DNA of 16,340 nt from Thermohalobaculum sp038528605 (lineage in GTDB: Bacteria; Pseudomonadota; Alphaproteobacteria; Rhodobacterales; Rhodobacteraceae): positions 1 through 16,340 of the forward strand of contig JBCBEP010000077.1 of assembly GCA_038528605.1 (NCBI GenBank). Reading direction: 5' to 3'. The notes below the pieces were generated by a model that was not told the origin of the DNA, ran no database searches, and saw only the letters and a program-made list of their open reading frames with translations. The position numbers and the translations under genes were made by a program. This document shows, one piece after another, positions 1 through 6,750 of this stretch (its first letter is position 1; the number at the start of each line of letters is the position of its first letter).

Positions 1-1309
1 CGTCCTCAAACACCTCGACCCAGTCCTCCACCAGCGCGTCGAGCGCCTCCTGCGCCGTGCCCTCGCCCGCGATGACGTAGGCGTGCACCCGGTCCTGCAT
101 CGAGAGGAGCAGCGAGGCGTAAGCCGGCTCGGCCCAGAAATCTTTCACGATCGCCATGCTGTCGAGGAAGGTCTGCGCATAGGGCTGGCTCGAAGCGAAG
201 CCGGGATCTTCGACGACGGCCTTCAGCGCCGAATACCCGCCAAGTTCCCACCACTTGGCCTGCACCTCGGGCTGAGCGAACCACTGGATGTACTCCAGCG
301 CCGCGTCCTGGCTGTCGGAGTAGGAGACCACCGAGATGCCCTGCCCGCCGAGCTGCGCGAAGTGCCCGCCGGGGCCGGCGGGGTTCGGGAAGTAGCCCGA
401 CTTCTCGCCACCCACATTCGGGTCCGCATGCACGCCGGGCCAGATGAAGGCGAAGTTCATCTGCATGGCCACCTGCCCGGATTTGTAGGCGTCGATATTC
501 TCCGACATGTACCAGTCGGACGAGCCCGGCGGTGTGCAGCAGTCGTAGAGCTCCTTGTAGAATTCGAGCCCGGCCACCGCCTCGGGGGAGTTGACGAAGC
601 CCGCCATCGAGTACGGGTTCTCCGGATCCTCGTATTTGAAGCCATAGTTATAGAGGGCGTTGGTGACGCCCATGGTGATCCCTTCCGAGCCACGCTCGGT
701 GTAGATCGCGGCGCCGTAGACCGTCGTGCCGTCAATCTCCCGGCCCTGGAAGAACTCGGCGATGTCCTTCAGCTCGGCCAGCGTGGTCGGCACGCCGAGG
801 TCGCGGCCGTACTTTTTCTTGAACTCGGCCTGAAGCTCGGGGCGGCCGAACCAGTCCTTGCGGTACGTCCAGCCGACAACATCGCCGAAGGCCGGCAGGG
901 CCCAGTAGTTCGGCGTCCCCTTCGGCCATTCGGAGTAGCCGGTCACGGTGGCCGGGATGAAATCGTCCATCGTGATGTTGTTGGCGTCGAAGAAGTCGTT
1001 CAGCTTCACGTAGTGCCCGGCCTCCGCGCCAAGCCCGATCCACTGGCTGTCGCCGATCATCAGGTCGCAGAGCTTGCCGCCGGAGTTCAGCTCGTTGAGC
1101 ATACGGTCGGCGAAGTTCGGCCAGGGCACGAACTCGAAGCTCATGGTGTGGCCCGACTTCGCCTCGAAGTCCTTCGAAAGCTCGATCAGCGCGTTCGCCG
1201 GGTCCCAGGCCGCCCAGCAAAGCGTGAGATCGTCGGCGCGCGCGCCGTCCGCCGCGACCCCGGTCAGCGCGGCGAGCGCGGTCGCCGCCAAGAGTTGGCT
1301 CTTCTTCAT
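1..1309 (-). CDS. Sugar ABC transporter periplasmic binding protein (3' end outside window)
   Basis: The frame opens with ATG at 1309 and runs without a stop off the left edge, giving 436 residues. A good ribosome site (GGGAGGAG) lies seven bases upstream. Residues 1-25 form a Sec signal peptide (MKKSQLLAATALAALTG...ARA) with likely cleavage before DDLTL. The mature part reads like a family 1 extracellular solute-binding protein of CUT1 carbohydrate importers, for example LNELNSGGKLCDLMIGDSQW near residues 70-90 and a C-terminal helix AQEALDALVEDW. That helix is usually close to the end, so probably only a few residues are missing. The protein would capture a sugar in the periplasm and deliver it to a permease/ATPase, presumably encoded beyond the left edge. 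The LacI-type gene upstream and a shared operator suggest induction by the transported sugar. I cannot tell which sugar from sequence. Confidence 0.88.
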   Translation of the reverse strand, partial: MKKSQLLAATALAALTGVAADGARADDLTLCWAAWDPANALIELSKDFEAKSGHTMSFEFVPWPNFADRMLNELNSGGKLCDLMIGDSQWIGLGAEAGHYVKLNDFFDANNITMDDFIPATVTGYSEWPKGTPNYWALPAFGDVVGWTYRKDWFGRPELQAEFKKKYGRDLGVPTTLAELKDIAEFFQGREIDGTTVYGAAIYTERGSEGITMGVTNALYNYGFKYEDPENPYSMAGFVNSPEAVAGLEFYKELYDCCTPPGSSDWYMSENIDAYKSGQVAMQMNFAFIWPGVHADPNVGGEKSGYFPNPAGPGGHFAQLGGQGISVVSYSDSQDAALEYIQWFAQPEVQAKWWELGGYSALKAVVEDPGFASSQPYAQTFLDSMAIVKDFWAEPAYASLLLSMQDRVHAYVIAGEGTAQEALDALVEDWVEVFED

Positions 1310-1417
1310 TCGCTTCTCCTCCCATCGCGAGCGCGATCGTTGCGCGCAAACCCGCCGGATTCCTCCGGCCATGGGGCTCAGGGTTAGTCCGCGAGGCATC
1401 GCCTGTCCACGATTTTC

Positions 1418-1433
1418 TGAGGTGCGTACCTCA
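1418..1433. promoter_or_regulatory. Candidate LacI-family operator upstream of the sugar-binding protein gene
   Basis: The 16-bp sequence TGAGGTGCGTACCTCA is palindromic at 14 of 16 positions. It lies in the 177-bp gap between the repressor gene and the binding-protein gene, about 110 bases before the start codon of the latter. Read on the minus strand it begins TGAGGTACGC, matching nine of ten bases of a sequence in the repressor gene's own leader (2551-2560). This is the form expected of a LacI-family site. The gap and operator imply a separate promoter for the transporter operon, but I could not assign convincing -35 and -10 boxes. Confidence 0.6.
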
Positions 1434-1486
1434 ATTCTGGACTTGCAAATCGGGTTACACACTTCGCAACCGCCCCGCCGCTTGGC

Positions 1487-2512
1487 TCAGGGGAGGTTTT
1501 CGCGCAGCACGATCTCGATGCGGATACGCTCCTGCGCCTCGAAGATTGGCATCCTGTCGCTCAGCGTGCGCAGCACGCGCAGGGCGCTTCGCACGAGGTG
1601 CCCGACATTCTGCGTGATCACGGCGGCGACTTCGCCGGTGCGCAGCGCCTGCCCGGTCGCAGGCGTCAGTTCGTGGGCGATCACCGTCGGCCGGCCGGCA
1701 ACACGGCTCCGCCGCAAGGCCTCGAGGATCTGCGTGTTGCCGACGCCCATGGAATAGATGCCCACGAGATCCGGACAGCGCGCGACCGCATCGCAGATCA
1801 CGGCCTCCATGCGCTGAGGATCGTCGTAGGACTCGATGGTTGGGCGGACCTCAAGGTGGCTGAATTCCTCGGACAGCACTGCATCGAAGCCCAGCCGACG
1901 CTCGAGGCTGTCGCGTGACCGGAGCGAGTTTGTCACCGCGATCACCTGCCCCTGGTGCGCGTTGAAGCGGCCCATCAGCAGGCCCGCCGTCCGGCCCGCC
2001 GCTATGCTATTGATCCCAATGAAGTAATCCCGCTGCGAGTTCGGCAGGTCTGAGGCCAGGGCAACGACCGCGAGGCCGGCTTCCTTCAGCCGGTCCACCG
2101 CATCGCGCACCTGCGGCGTCTCGGGCGCCAGGATCGCCACGCCGTCGAGGCGCGCGGGGTTGAGCGACCTGAGCCGCCTCACGATCGCGTGCGGGTCGTG
2201 CGACGGGATGGTCACGATCGTGACCAGCAGCCGGTCCGCAACGAGGGGTGACGACGCTTCCGCCAGCGCCGCGCGCAGCGTGTCCACGAACTGGCTGGGC
2301 CCCTCCGGCAGGACGAACGCGAAGCGATACTGCCGCTGTCGGGCGAGATTGGCGGCGGAGGTGTCCCGCACATAGCCAAGCCGGTCGACCGCTGCCTGGA
2401 CCTTCGCGATGGTCTTGTCCCGCACCCCCGGCCGGGCGTTCAGCACACGGTCGACCGTGGCCAGACTAACGCCCGCCTCTTTCGCGATGTCATGGACCGT
2501 CGGCTTGTTCAC
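1487..2512 (-). CDS. LacI-family transcriptional repressor
   Basis: This 341-residue protein starts at a GTG (2512), preceded by GGAGAGG at a good distance. Residues 5-24 (VHDIAKEAGVSLATVDRVLN) form the LacI helix-turn-helix, followed by the hinge helix around residues 53-59 (ANLARQR). The rest is a periplasmic-binding-protein-like effector domain, with stretches such as AAGRTAGLLMGRF and LERRLGFDAVL that resemble the RbsB-like branch. The length is normal for the family. The gene is read in the same direction as the sugar-binding protein gene 177 bp downstream, the usual arrangement of a local carbohydrate regulator. Related 16-bp motifs in both leaders suggest it represses itself and the transporter until sugar binds. 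The effector is unknown; the VDRVLN helix variant occurs in rhizobial-type sugar repressors, but that does not fix the ligand. Confidence 0.93.
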   Translation of the reverse strand: MNKPTVHDIAKEAGVSLATVDRVLNARPGVRDKTIAKVQAAVDRLGYVRDTSAANLARQRQYRFAFVLPEGPSQFVDTLRAALAEASSPLVADRLLVTIVTIPSHDPHAIVRRLRSLNPARLDGVAILAPETPQVRDAVDRLKEAGLAVVALASDLPNSQRDYFIGINSIAAGRTAGLLMGRFNAHQGQVIAVTNSLRSRDSLERRLGFDAVLSEEFSHLEVRPTIESYDDPQRMEAVICDAVARCPDLVGIYSMGVGNTQILEALRRSRVAGRPTVIAHELTPATGQALRTGEVAAVITQNVGHLVRSALRVLRTLSDRMPIFEAQERIRIEIVLRENLP

Positions 2513-2550
2513 AGTCGCCTCTCCAGCAGATCAAGGCGTAGCGAGCAAAC

Positions 2551-2574
2551 TGAGGTACGTCAATCAGAGGTACC
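2551..2574. promoter_or_regulatory. Candidate autoregulatory operator and promoter of the LacI-family gene
   Basis: TGAGGTACGTCAATCA at 2551-2566 matches the minus-strand reading of the downstream operator (TGAGGTACGCACCTCA) at 12 of 16 positions, including both ends and the ACG centre. A second GAGGTAC follows at 2567-2573, 15 bp on, so one face of the helix may carry two half-sites. The site lies 39-62 bases upstream of the GTG start. On the minus strand TTGACG (2564-2559) could be a -35 box inside the operator, with a weak TACGCC 17 bases further on as -10. Operator function is inferred from position and similarity. Confidence 0.55.
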
Positions 2575-2639
2575 CTGCGTCCAGCGCGGGCGGCGGGCGG
2601 CAATCTCCCTAGGCAGGCCCCATGTCGCCGGGGCGAAGG

Positions 2640-3251
2640 TCAGCCGGGCTTCGTGGCGCTGATCTCGGGGAGGGCGTTCGCCCGCGCGGCATGCGCGGCG
2701 AGGCGCGGATAACCCCGCTCGAGGATGAAGGGATTGGTGACAGTGAGGAAGTCATGGAGCGCGACGGTCGCGAGGTCCGAGCCATCGGGGGCCGCGCCGC
2801 CGAGGAACCCGTCCTCCGGCAGGCCCGCCTCGATCTGGCCGAGGCCGCCTTCGACCTGGCTGACCAGCCGCTCCTGCCAGGGCTTGTAGTGAAACTCCTC
2901 CGGCCGGCGGTTCTTGTCGTAGACCAGCGCCACCGCCTTGTCCGTCGTCGCCGCCGCCATGGCGATGCGCTGCAAACAGTCCCGCCGCGCGATGCCACCC
3001 TCTGGGACGAGGCGCTTCTCCGGCGCACTCTCGTCCAGCCAATCGCAGATCGCGAAGCACTCGATCAACACCGCCCCGTCCTCCAACACCAGCGCCGGCA
3101 CGCGCGCCACCGGGTTCACGGCCTGCAACTTCGGCAGATCGTTCGGGTCGGTTGCCGCCAGCTCGCGCAGCTCGAAGGCCCGCCCCTGAAGCGCCAGCCA
3201 GCAGCCCACGCGGCGCACGAAGGGCGAAAGGTAGCGGCCATAGAGGATCAT
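2640..3251 (-). CDS. Glutathione S-transferase family protein
   Basis: I start this 203-residue protein at ATG 3251 (MILYGRYLSPFVRRV) because GGGAG lies at the right distance upstream; an in-frame ATG at 3302 would add 17 residues unlike the family. The N-terminal thioredoxin-like domain has Ser9-Pro10 at the expected catalytic turn, the cis-proline motif VPAL near residues 51-54, and the glutathione-site region at 59-72 (GAVLIECFAICDWL). The C-terminal half is helical. The family typically conjugates or reduces substrates with glutathione in the cytoplasm; the substrate is unknown. One oddity is Glu64-Cys65 where most members have Glu-Ser contacting the gamma-glutamyl group. The gene is divergent from moaA and lies 127 bp upstream of the LacI-type gene on the same strand. 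Confidence 0.87.
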   Translation of the reverse strand: MILYGRYLSPFVRRVGCWLALQGRAFELRELAATDPNDLPKLQAVNPVARVPALVLEDGAVLIECFAICDWLDESAPEKRLVPEGGIARRDCLQRIAMAAATTDKAVALVYDKNRRPEEFHYKPWQERLVSQVEGGLGQIEAGLPEDGFLGGAAPDGSDLATVALHDFLTVTNPFILERGYPRLAAHAARANALPEISATKPG

Positions 3252-3385
3252 CGACGTCACTCCCGATTGTCTTTCAGTTCCCGCCTCCATCGCATGCCTC
3301 ACGCAACGGGCAAAGGCCGATTGCAGCCCGCTTGTGCCCCCCGCGCCGCGCGATTAGGTTGCCCTGAAGGACGGAGGAGCCGCCC

Positions 3386-4432
3386 ATGAACGCCCCGACA
3401 ACGCCGACCGCCGCTGTACCCGCGCCGCTGATCGATCCGTTCGCGCGCGCCATAACGTATCTGCGCGTGAGCGTGACGGACCGGTGCGACTTCCGCTGCG
3501 TCTACTGCATGTCGGAGCACATGACATTCCTGCCGAAGCGGGACCTGCTCACGCTCGAGGAACTGGACCGGCTTTGCACTGCCTTCGTCGGCCTCGGGGT
3601 GCGCAAGCTGCGGATCACCGGCGGCGAGCCGCTCGTGCGCAAGAACATCATGTGGTTCTTCGAGCGTATGGGCCGCCATCTCGGCACCGGGCTCGACGAG
3701 CTGACGCTGACCACCAACGGCTCCCAGCTTCACCGTTTCGCGGCGCCGCTCTGGGATGCGGGTGTGCGCCGCGTGAACGTCTCGCTCGACACGCTGGACC
3801 CGGAAAAGTTCAAGGCGATCACCCGCTGGGGCCGGCTGGGCGATGTGCTGCGCGGCATCGAGGCCGCCAAGAACGCCGGCATGCGGGTCAAGATCAACGT
3901 CGTGGCGCTGAAGGGCGAGAACGAGGCGGAGCTCTTCGATCTCGTGGACTGGTGTGCGCGGGAAGACCTGGACCTGACCTTCATCGAGGTCATGCCCATG
4001 GGCGATCTTGGCGGCTCGGGCGAGGACGGTGCGGAGCGGCTCGACCAGTACTGGTCTCTCGCCGATCTGCGCGACCAGCTCTCCACGCGCATGACCCTTA
4101 CTGAGACGGCAGAGCGCTCGGGCGGCCCGGCGCGCTATTTCCGTGTGGGCGAGACCGGCCAGAAGCTCGGCTTCATCACGCCGCTCAGCCACAATTTCTG
4201 CGAAAGCTGCAACCGGGTGCGCCTCACCTGCACCGGCCAGCTCTACATGTGCCTGGGCCAAGACGACGATGCGGATCTGCGCCGCGTGCTCCGCGAAAGC
4301 GAGGATCCAGCGGTGCTGGAGGCGGCCATTCGCGAGGCCATCAGCCGCAAGCCCAAGGGGCACGACTTCGACTATTCGCGCCAGAAAGTGCGCGGTCAGG
4401 TCGGCCGCCATATGAGCCTCACCGGCGGATGA
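3386..4432 (+). CDS. moaA: GTP 3',8-cyclase MoaA (molybdenum cofactor biosynthesis)
   Basis: MoaA is a radical SAM enzyme that rearranges GTP to 3',8-cyclo-GTP, the first step of molybdopterin synthesis, with MoaC acting next. The 348-residue protein has the normal length. The N-terminal radical SAM cluster motif is Cys34-x3-Cys38-x2-Cys41, followed by the SAM-binding GGEP at 79-82. The second, GTP-binding [4Fe-4S] cluster is present as Cys272-x2-Cys275-x13-Cys289 (FCESCNRVRL...). The chain ends in Gly-Gly, as required for activity in characterised MoaA proteins. The start is supported by GGAGGA a few bases upstream. The stop codon overlaps the start of the next gene (ATGA at 4429-4432), so the two are probably translationally coupled. 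No other mo- gene is in the window. Confidence 0.97.
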   Translation: MNAPTTPTAAVPAPLIDPFARAITYLRVSVTDRCDFRCVYCMSEHMTFLPKRDLLTLEELDRLCTAFVGLGVRKLRITGGEPLVRKNIMWFFERMGRHLGTGLDELTLTTNGSQLHRFAAPLWDAGVRRVNVSLDTLDPEKFKAITRWGRLGDVLRGIEAAKNAGMRVKINVVALKGENEAELFDLVDWCAREDLDLTFIEVMPMGDLGGSGEDGAERLDQYWSLADLRDQLSTRMTLTETAERSGGPARYFRVGETGQKLGFITPLSHNFCESCNRVRLTCTGQLYMCLGQDDDADLRRVLRESEDPAVLEAAIREAISRKPKGHDFDYSRQKVRGQVGRHMSLTGG

Positions 4433-6633
4433 TTGAGAGCAAGGCTGGGCAGCTCCTCCTCTGGGAGCCGCCCCTCTGGCTTGCCCTCTGCATCGGCACG
4501 TTCGCCGGCCTGCTGGCCTGCGGGTATTTTGCGGGCTACGGCGCTCTCCTCGAAAACGCGCGCATTGCCGCTCCGCCCGGGGACCCGGCACAGGCCGTGA
4601 GCGGCGCGGTCGCGTTTATGCGTGATGGCTGGCGCTTCCCGCTCTTCGAGGTGGAGGGCTGGGTCGAAGGGCGCAGGGTCAACGTGCTCTTCACCGACTC
4701 GATCCCCATCTTCCTGCTCGTCTGGAAGGCGCTCGGCCTGGGGCCGGAGGCAGCGGCGCAGTTCTACCTGCCGTCCTGGACCGTTGTGGTCTTCGCCTTC
4801 CAGGGCTTTGCCGGCGCGCTTGCCCTCAGGCTCCTCGGCGTTCGAAGCGGCCTCTCCCTCTTCGCCGGGGCGTTGATGCTCGCGAGCCTGCCCTTCTTCA
4901 TCTTTCGCTTCGGCCATTTCGCCTTGGCGACCCATGGGGTGATCCTGATCGGCATCGCCCTCGCGGTGCTGCGGTTTCCCGCCGACGCCCGTGGCGCGAC
5001 GCTCAGGCTCGCGGCCTGGGGCGGGCTTCTGGTGCTCTCGCTGCTGCTGCACCCCTACCTGCTCGCGATGGTCGCGGGCCTTTGGCTGCTCTCCCTCCTG
5101 GCACTGCTTGCCCTCGCGCGGGATGACGGCCTGCCGCTGCCGCCCGCCTTCCTGGCAGGCGGGGTCGCGGCCACGCTGGCCGTGCTCCTCGTCATCATGC
5201 TCGTCTCTGGCCATCTCTCGGGCGGCGGCAGCGGCGCACCGGGCTTCGGCCGCTTCTCCGCGAACCTGGCCACCTTCTTCATGCCCGCCGGCGCCTCCGC
5301 CTTCTTCCCCACCGAGCCGATCTGGCCGCCGGGGCAGTATGAGGGATACGCCTATCTCCCGCTGGCCGTGCTCCTCACGATCGTCGCGGCGGGGGTGTGC
5401 CTGGTACGCTACCCGTTACCCGAACCGCTGGCGACGGCGAGCATCCTCAGCACCCGCCGGGGGCTCGCTCTCCTGGGCGTAGCGGCGCTCGTCATTGTCC
5501 TCTTCGCCACGGCGGGTCGCTTCGCCTGGTTCCAGCAGGAACTCTTCAGCTTCCACTTCCCACCGCCAGTCAACGTGCTCGGCAAGGTGTTCCGATCGAG
5601 CGGCCGCTTCATCTGGCTCATCCCCTACGCACTGCTTCTGCTGAGCATCGCAGTACTCGTCCTCCGCGCCCCGGGGCGCGTTGTCCCCACTGCCCTCACC
5701 GTGGCGGCGGCGCTCACCCTCCTCGAACTCATGCCGATGCGCGACCAACTCCCCAAGGAGCCGGGCATCTATTCCGGCGATCCCGGCCTGCGCGCGATTG
5801 CGGAGACTGTCGACCGCTTCACCCTGCATCCAAAGAAACCCTGCGGAGACTACCGCGCTCACGCCGATGGAGAGTTGCAGTATCTCTCCGCCCGATACGG
5901 GCTCACGCTCGCCAACTCGTTCTATTCCGCCCGTGAGAAGGTGAATTGCGATGCTCCGGAGGCGACCGCGCTGCCTCAAGGTCTTGCGCCCGGCACGGCC
6001 GTCATCATCCTCACGCCCGTCTTCGCCGTGGATCTCGACGCCGCCAGTTTGCCGCTCGATGCCTGCCGTGGCCGTCACGACATCACTGTTTGCCTCAACG
6101 ACTGGACTGCTCACCCGACCCTGCTCGCGGAGTTCCCGTCTCTCGCAGTGGATCGCGTCGCGGTGCCAGCAACGCTGTCGATGAGCCAGGCGGAGAATGC
6201 GGAACGATGGCTCGGCGAAGGCTTCTCGCGTCCCGAACCATGGGGCGTTTGGAGCGTCGGCGGGCGCTCGAGCCTGCTGCTGCCGCTCACCGAGGGCACG
6301 CCCACGCCGGGCGGCGTGACCCTACGCGCAGGCGCCTTCACCTTCCCCGGCATCGGCGACGTCCCGGTCAGCATCACGCTTGAGGCGCGCACCGGCGCGG
6401 GCGAGGAATGGCAAGCCCAGGAGGCGCGCCGCGAGATATGGCGGGACGGGGACGGCCGGCGGGACGTGACGCTGGCGAACGCGCTCGACCCGGTCGAAGC
6501 CCTGCGCATCGTCATCGAGCCCGAGCGGCCGACGAGCCCCAAGGAAGCGGGTATCAGCGGCGACGCCCGCGCTCTGGGCGTCAACCTCACGGAAGTGCGC
6601 ATCACCCCGCGCGGCGCCCCACCCGCGGACTGA
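4429..6633 (+). CDS. Polytopic membrane protein resembling DUF6311 (glycosyltransferase-like)
   Basis: This 734-residue protein begins at the ATG inside the ATGA overlap with moaA. Residues 12-435 hold about ten hydrophobic helices, for example 12-36, 86-104, 115-135, 143-160, 166-182, 195-230, 241-260, 310-326, 346-364 and 395-435. The first large loop carries GDPAQ (51-55) and VLFTDSIPIFLL (86-97). Later come GQYEGYAYL (302-310) and KVFRSSGRFIW (386-396). I recognise these as features of the DUF6311 family, which looks like GT-C membrane glycosyltransferases using lipid-linked sugars. Residues 440-734 are soluble and probably periplasmic; WGVWS at 605-609 opens a likely beta-sandwich resembling a domain (DUF7024) seen on other envelope sugar-modifying enzymes. 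A role in envelope glycan assembly is inference. Codon use matches its neighbours. Confidence 0.82.
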   Translation: MIESKAGQLLLWEPPLWLALCIGTFAGLLACGYFAGYGALLENARIAAPPGDPAQAVSGAVAFMRDGWRFPLFEVEGWVEGRRVNVLFTDSIPIFLLVWKALGLGPEAAAQFYLPSWTVVVFAFQGFAGALALRLLGVRSGLSLFAGALMLASLPFFIFRFGHFALATHGVILIGIALAVLRFPADARGATLRLAAWGGLLVLSLLLHPYLLAMVAGLWLLSLLALLALARDDGLPLPPAFLAGGVAATLAVLLVIMLVSGHLSGGGSGAPGFGRFSANLATFFMPAGASAFFPTEPIWPPGQYEGYAYLPLAVLLTIVAAGVCLVRYPLPEPLATASILSTRRGLALLGVAALVIVLFATAGRFAWFQQELFSFHFPPPVNVLGKVFRSSGRFIWLIPYALLLLSIAVLVLRAPGRVVPTALTVAAALTLLELMPMRDQLPKEPGIYSGDPGLRAIAETVDRFTLHPKKPCGDYRAHADGELQYLSARYGLTLANSFYSAREKVNCDAPEATALPQGLAPGTAVIILTPVFAVDLDAASLPLDACRGRHDITVCLNDWTAHPTLLAEFPSLAVDRVAVPATLSMSQAENAERWLGEGFSRPEPWGVWSVGGRSSLLLPLTEGTPTPGGVTLRAGAFTFPGIGDVPVSITLEARTGAGEEWQAQEARREIWRDGDGRRDVTLANALDPVEALRIVIEPERPTSPKEAGISGDARALGVNLTEVRITPRGAPPAD

Positions 6634-6673
6634 GGCAGCGGGCGCGACGGTGCAGAGTGGTGGATCGAAACGC

Positions 6674-6696
6674 GCCCATGTCGATCGGCCATGGGC
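6674..6696. terminator. Hairpin after the moaA-membrane protein unit (weak terminator candidate)
   Basis: GCCCATG at 6674-6680 pairs with CATGGGC at 6690-6696 around a nine-base loop. It lies 41 bases after the stop codon of the membrane protein gene and 55 before the gamma-glutamyltranspeptidase start. There is no U-run on either strand, so it may instead be a transcript-end structure of a factor-dependent terminator or a regulatory palindrome. Confidence 0.3.
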
Positions 6697-6750
6697 AGTG
6701 CGCTCGATTTGGCGGACACTGCGCTCCCGCCCAGCGTGAAGGAGGCCCGC

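Noticed and set aside
83..1387. Long plus-strand open frame (434 codons) opposite the sugar-binding protein gene
   Set aside because: The minus-strand frame from 1309 has a signal peptide, ribosome site and family motifs. The plus frame is rich in Arg/His/Val with no recognisable domain, as expected for the antisense of a G+C-rich gene.
3299..4591. 430-codon minus-strand open frame over moaA
   Set aside because: moaA on the plus strand has both iron-sulfur cluster motifs and a C-terminal Gly-Gly. The opposite frame shows no domain and is a product of codon bias.
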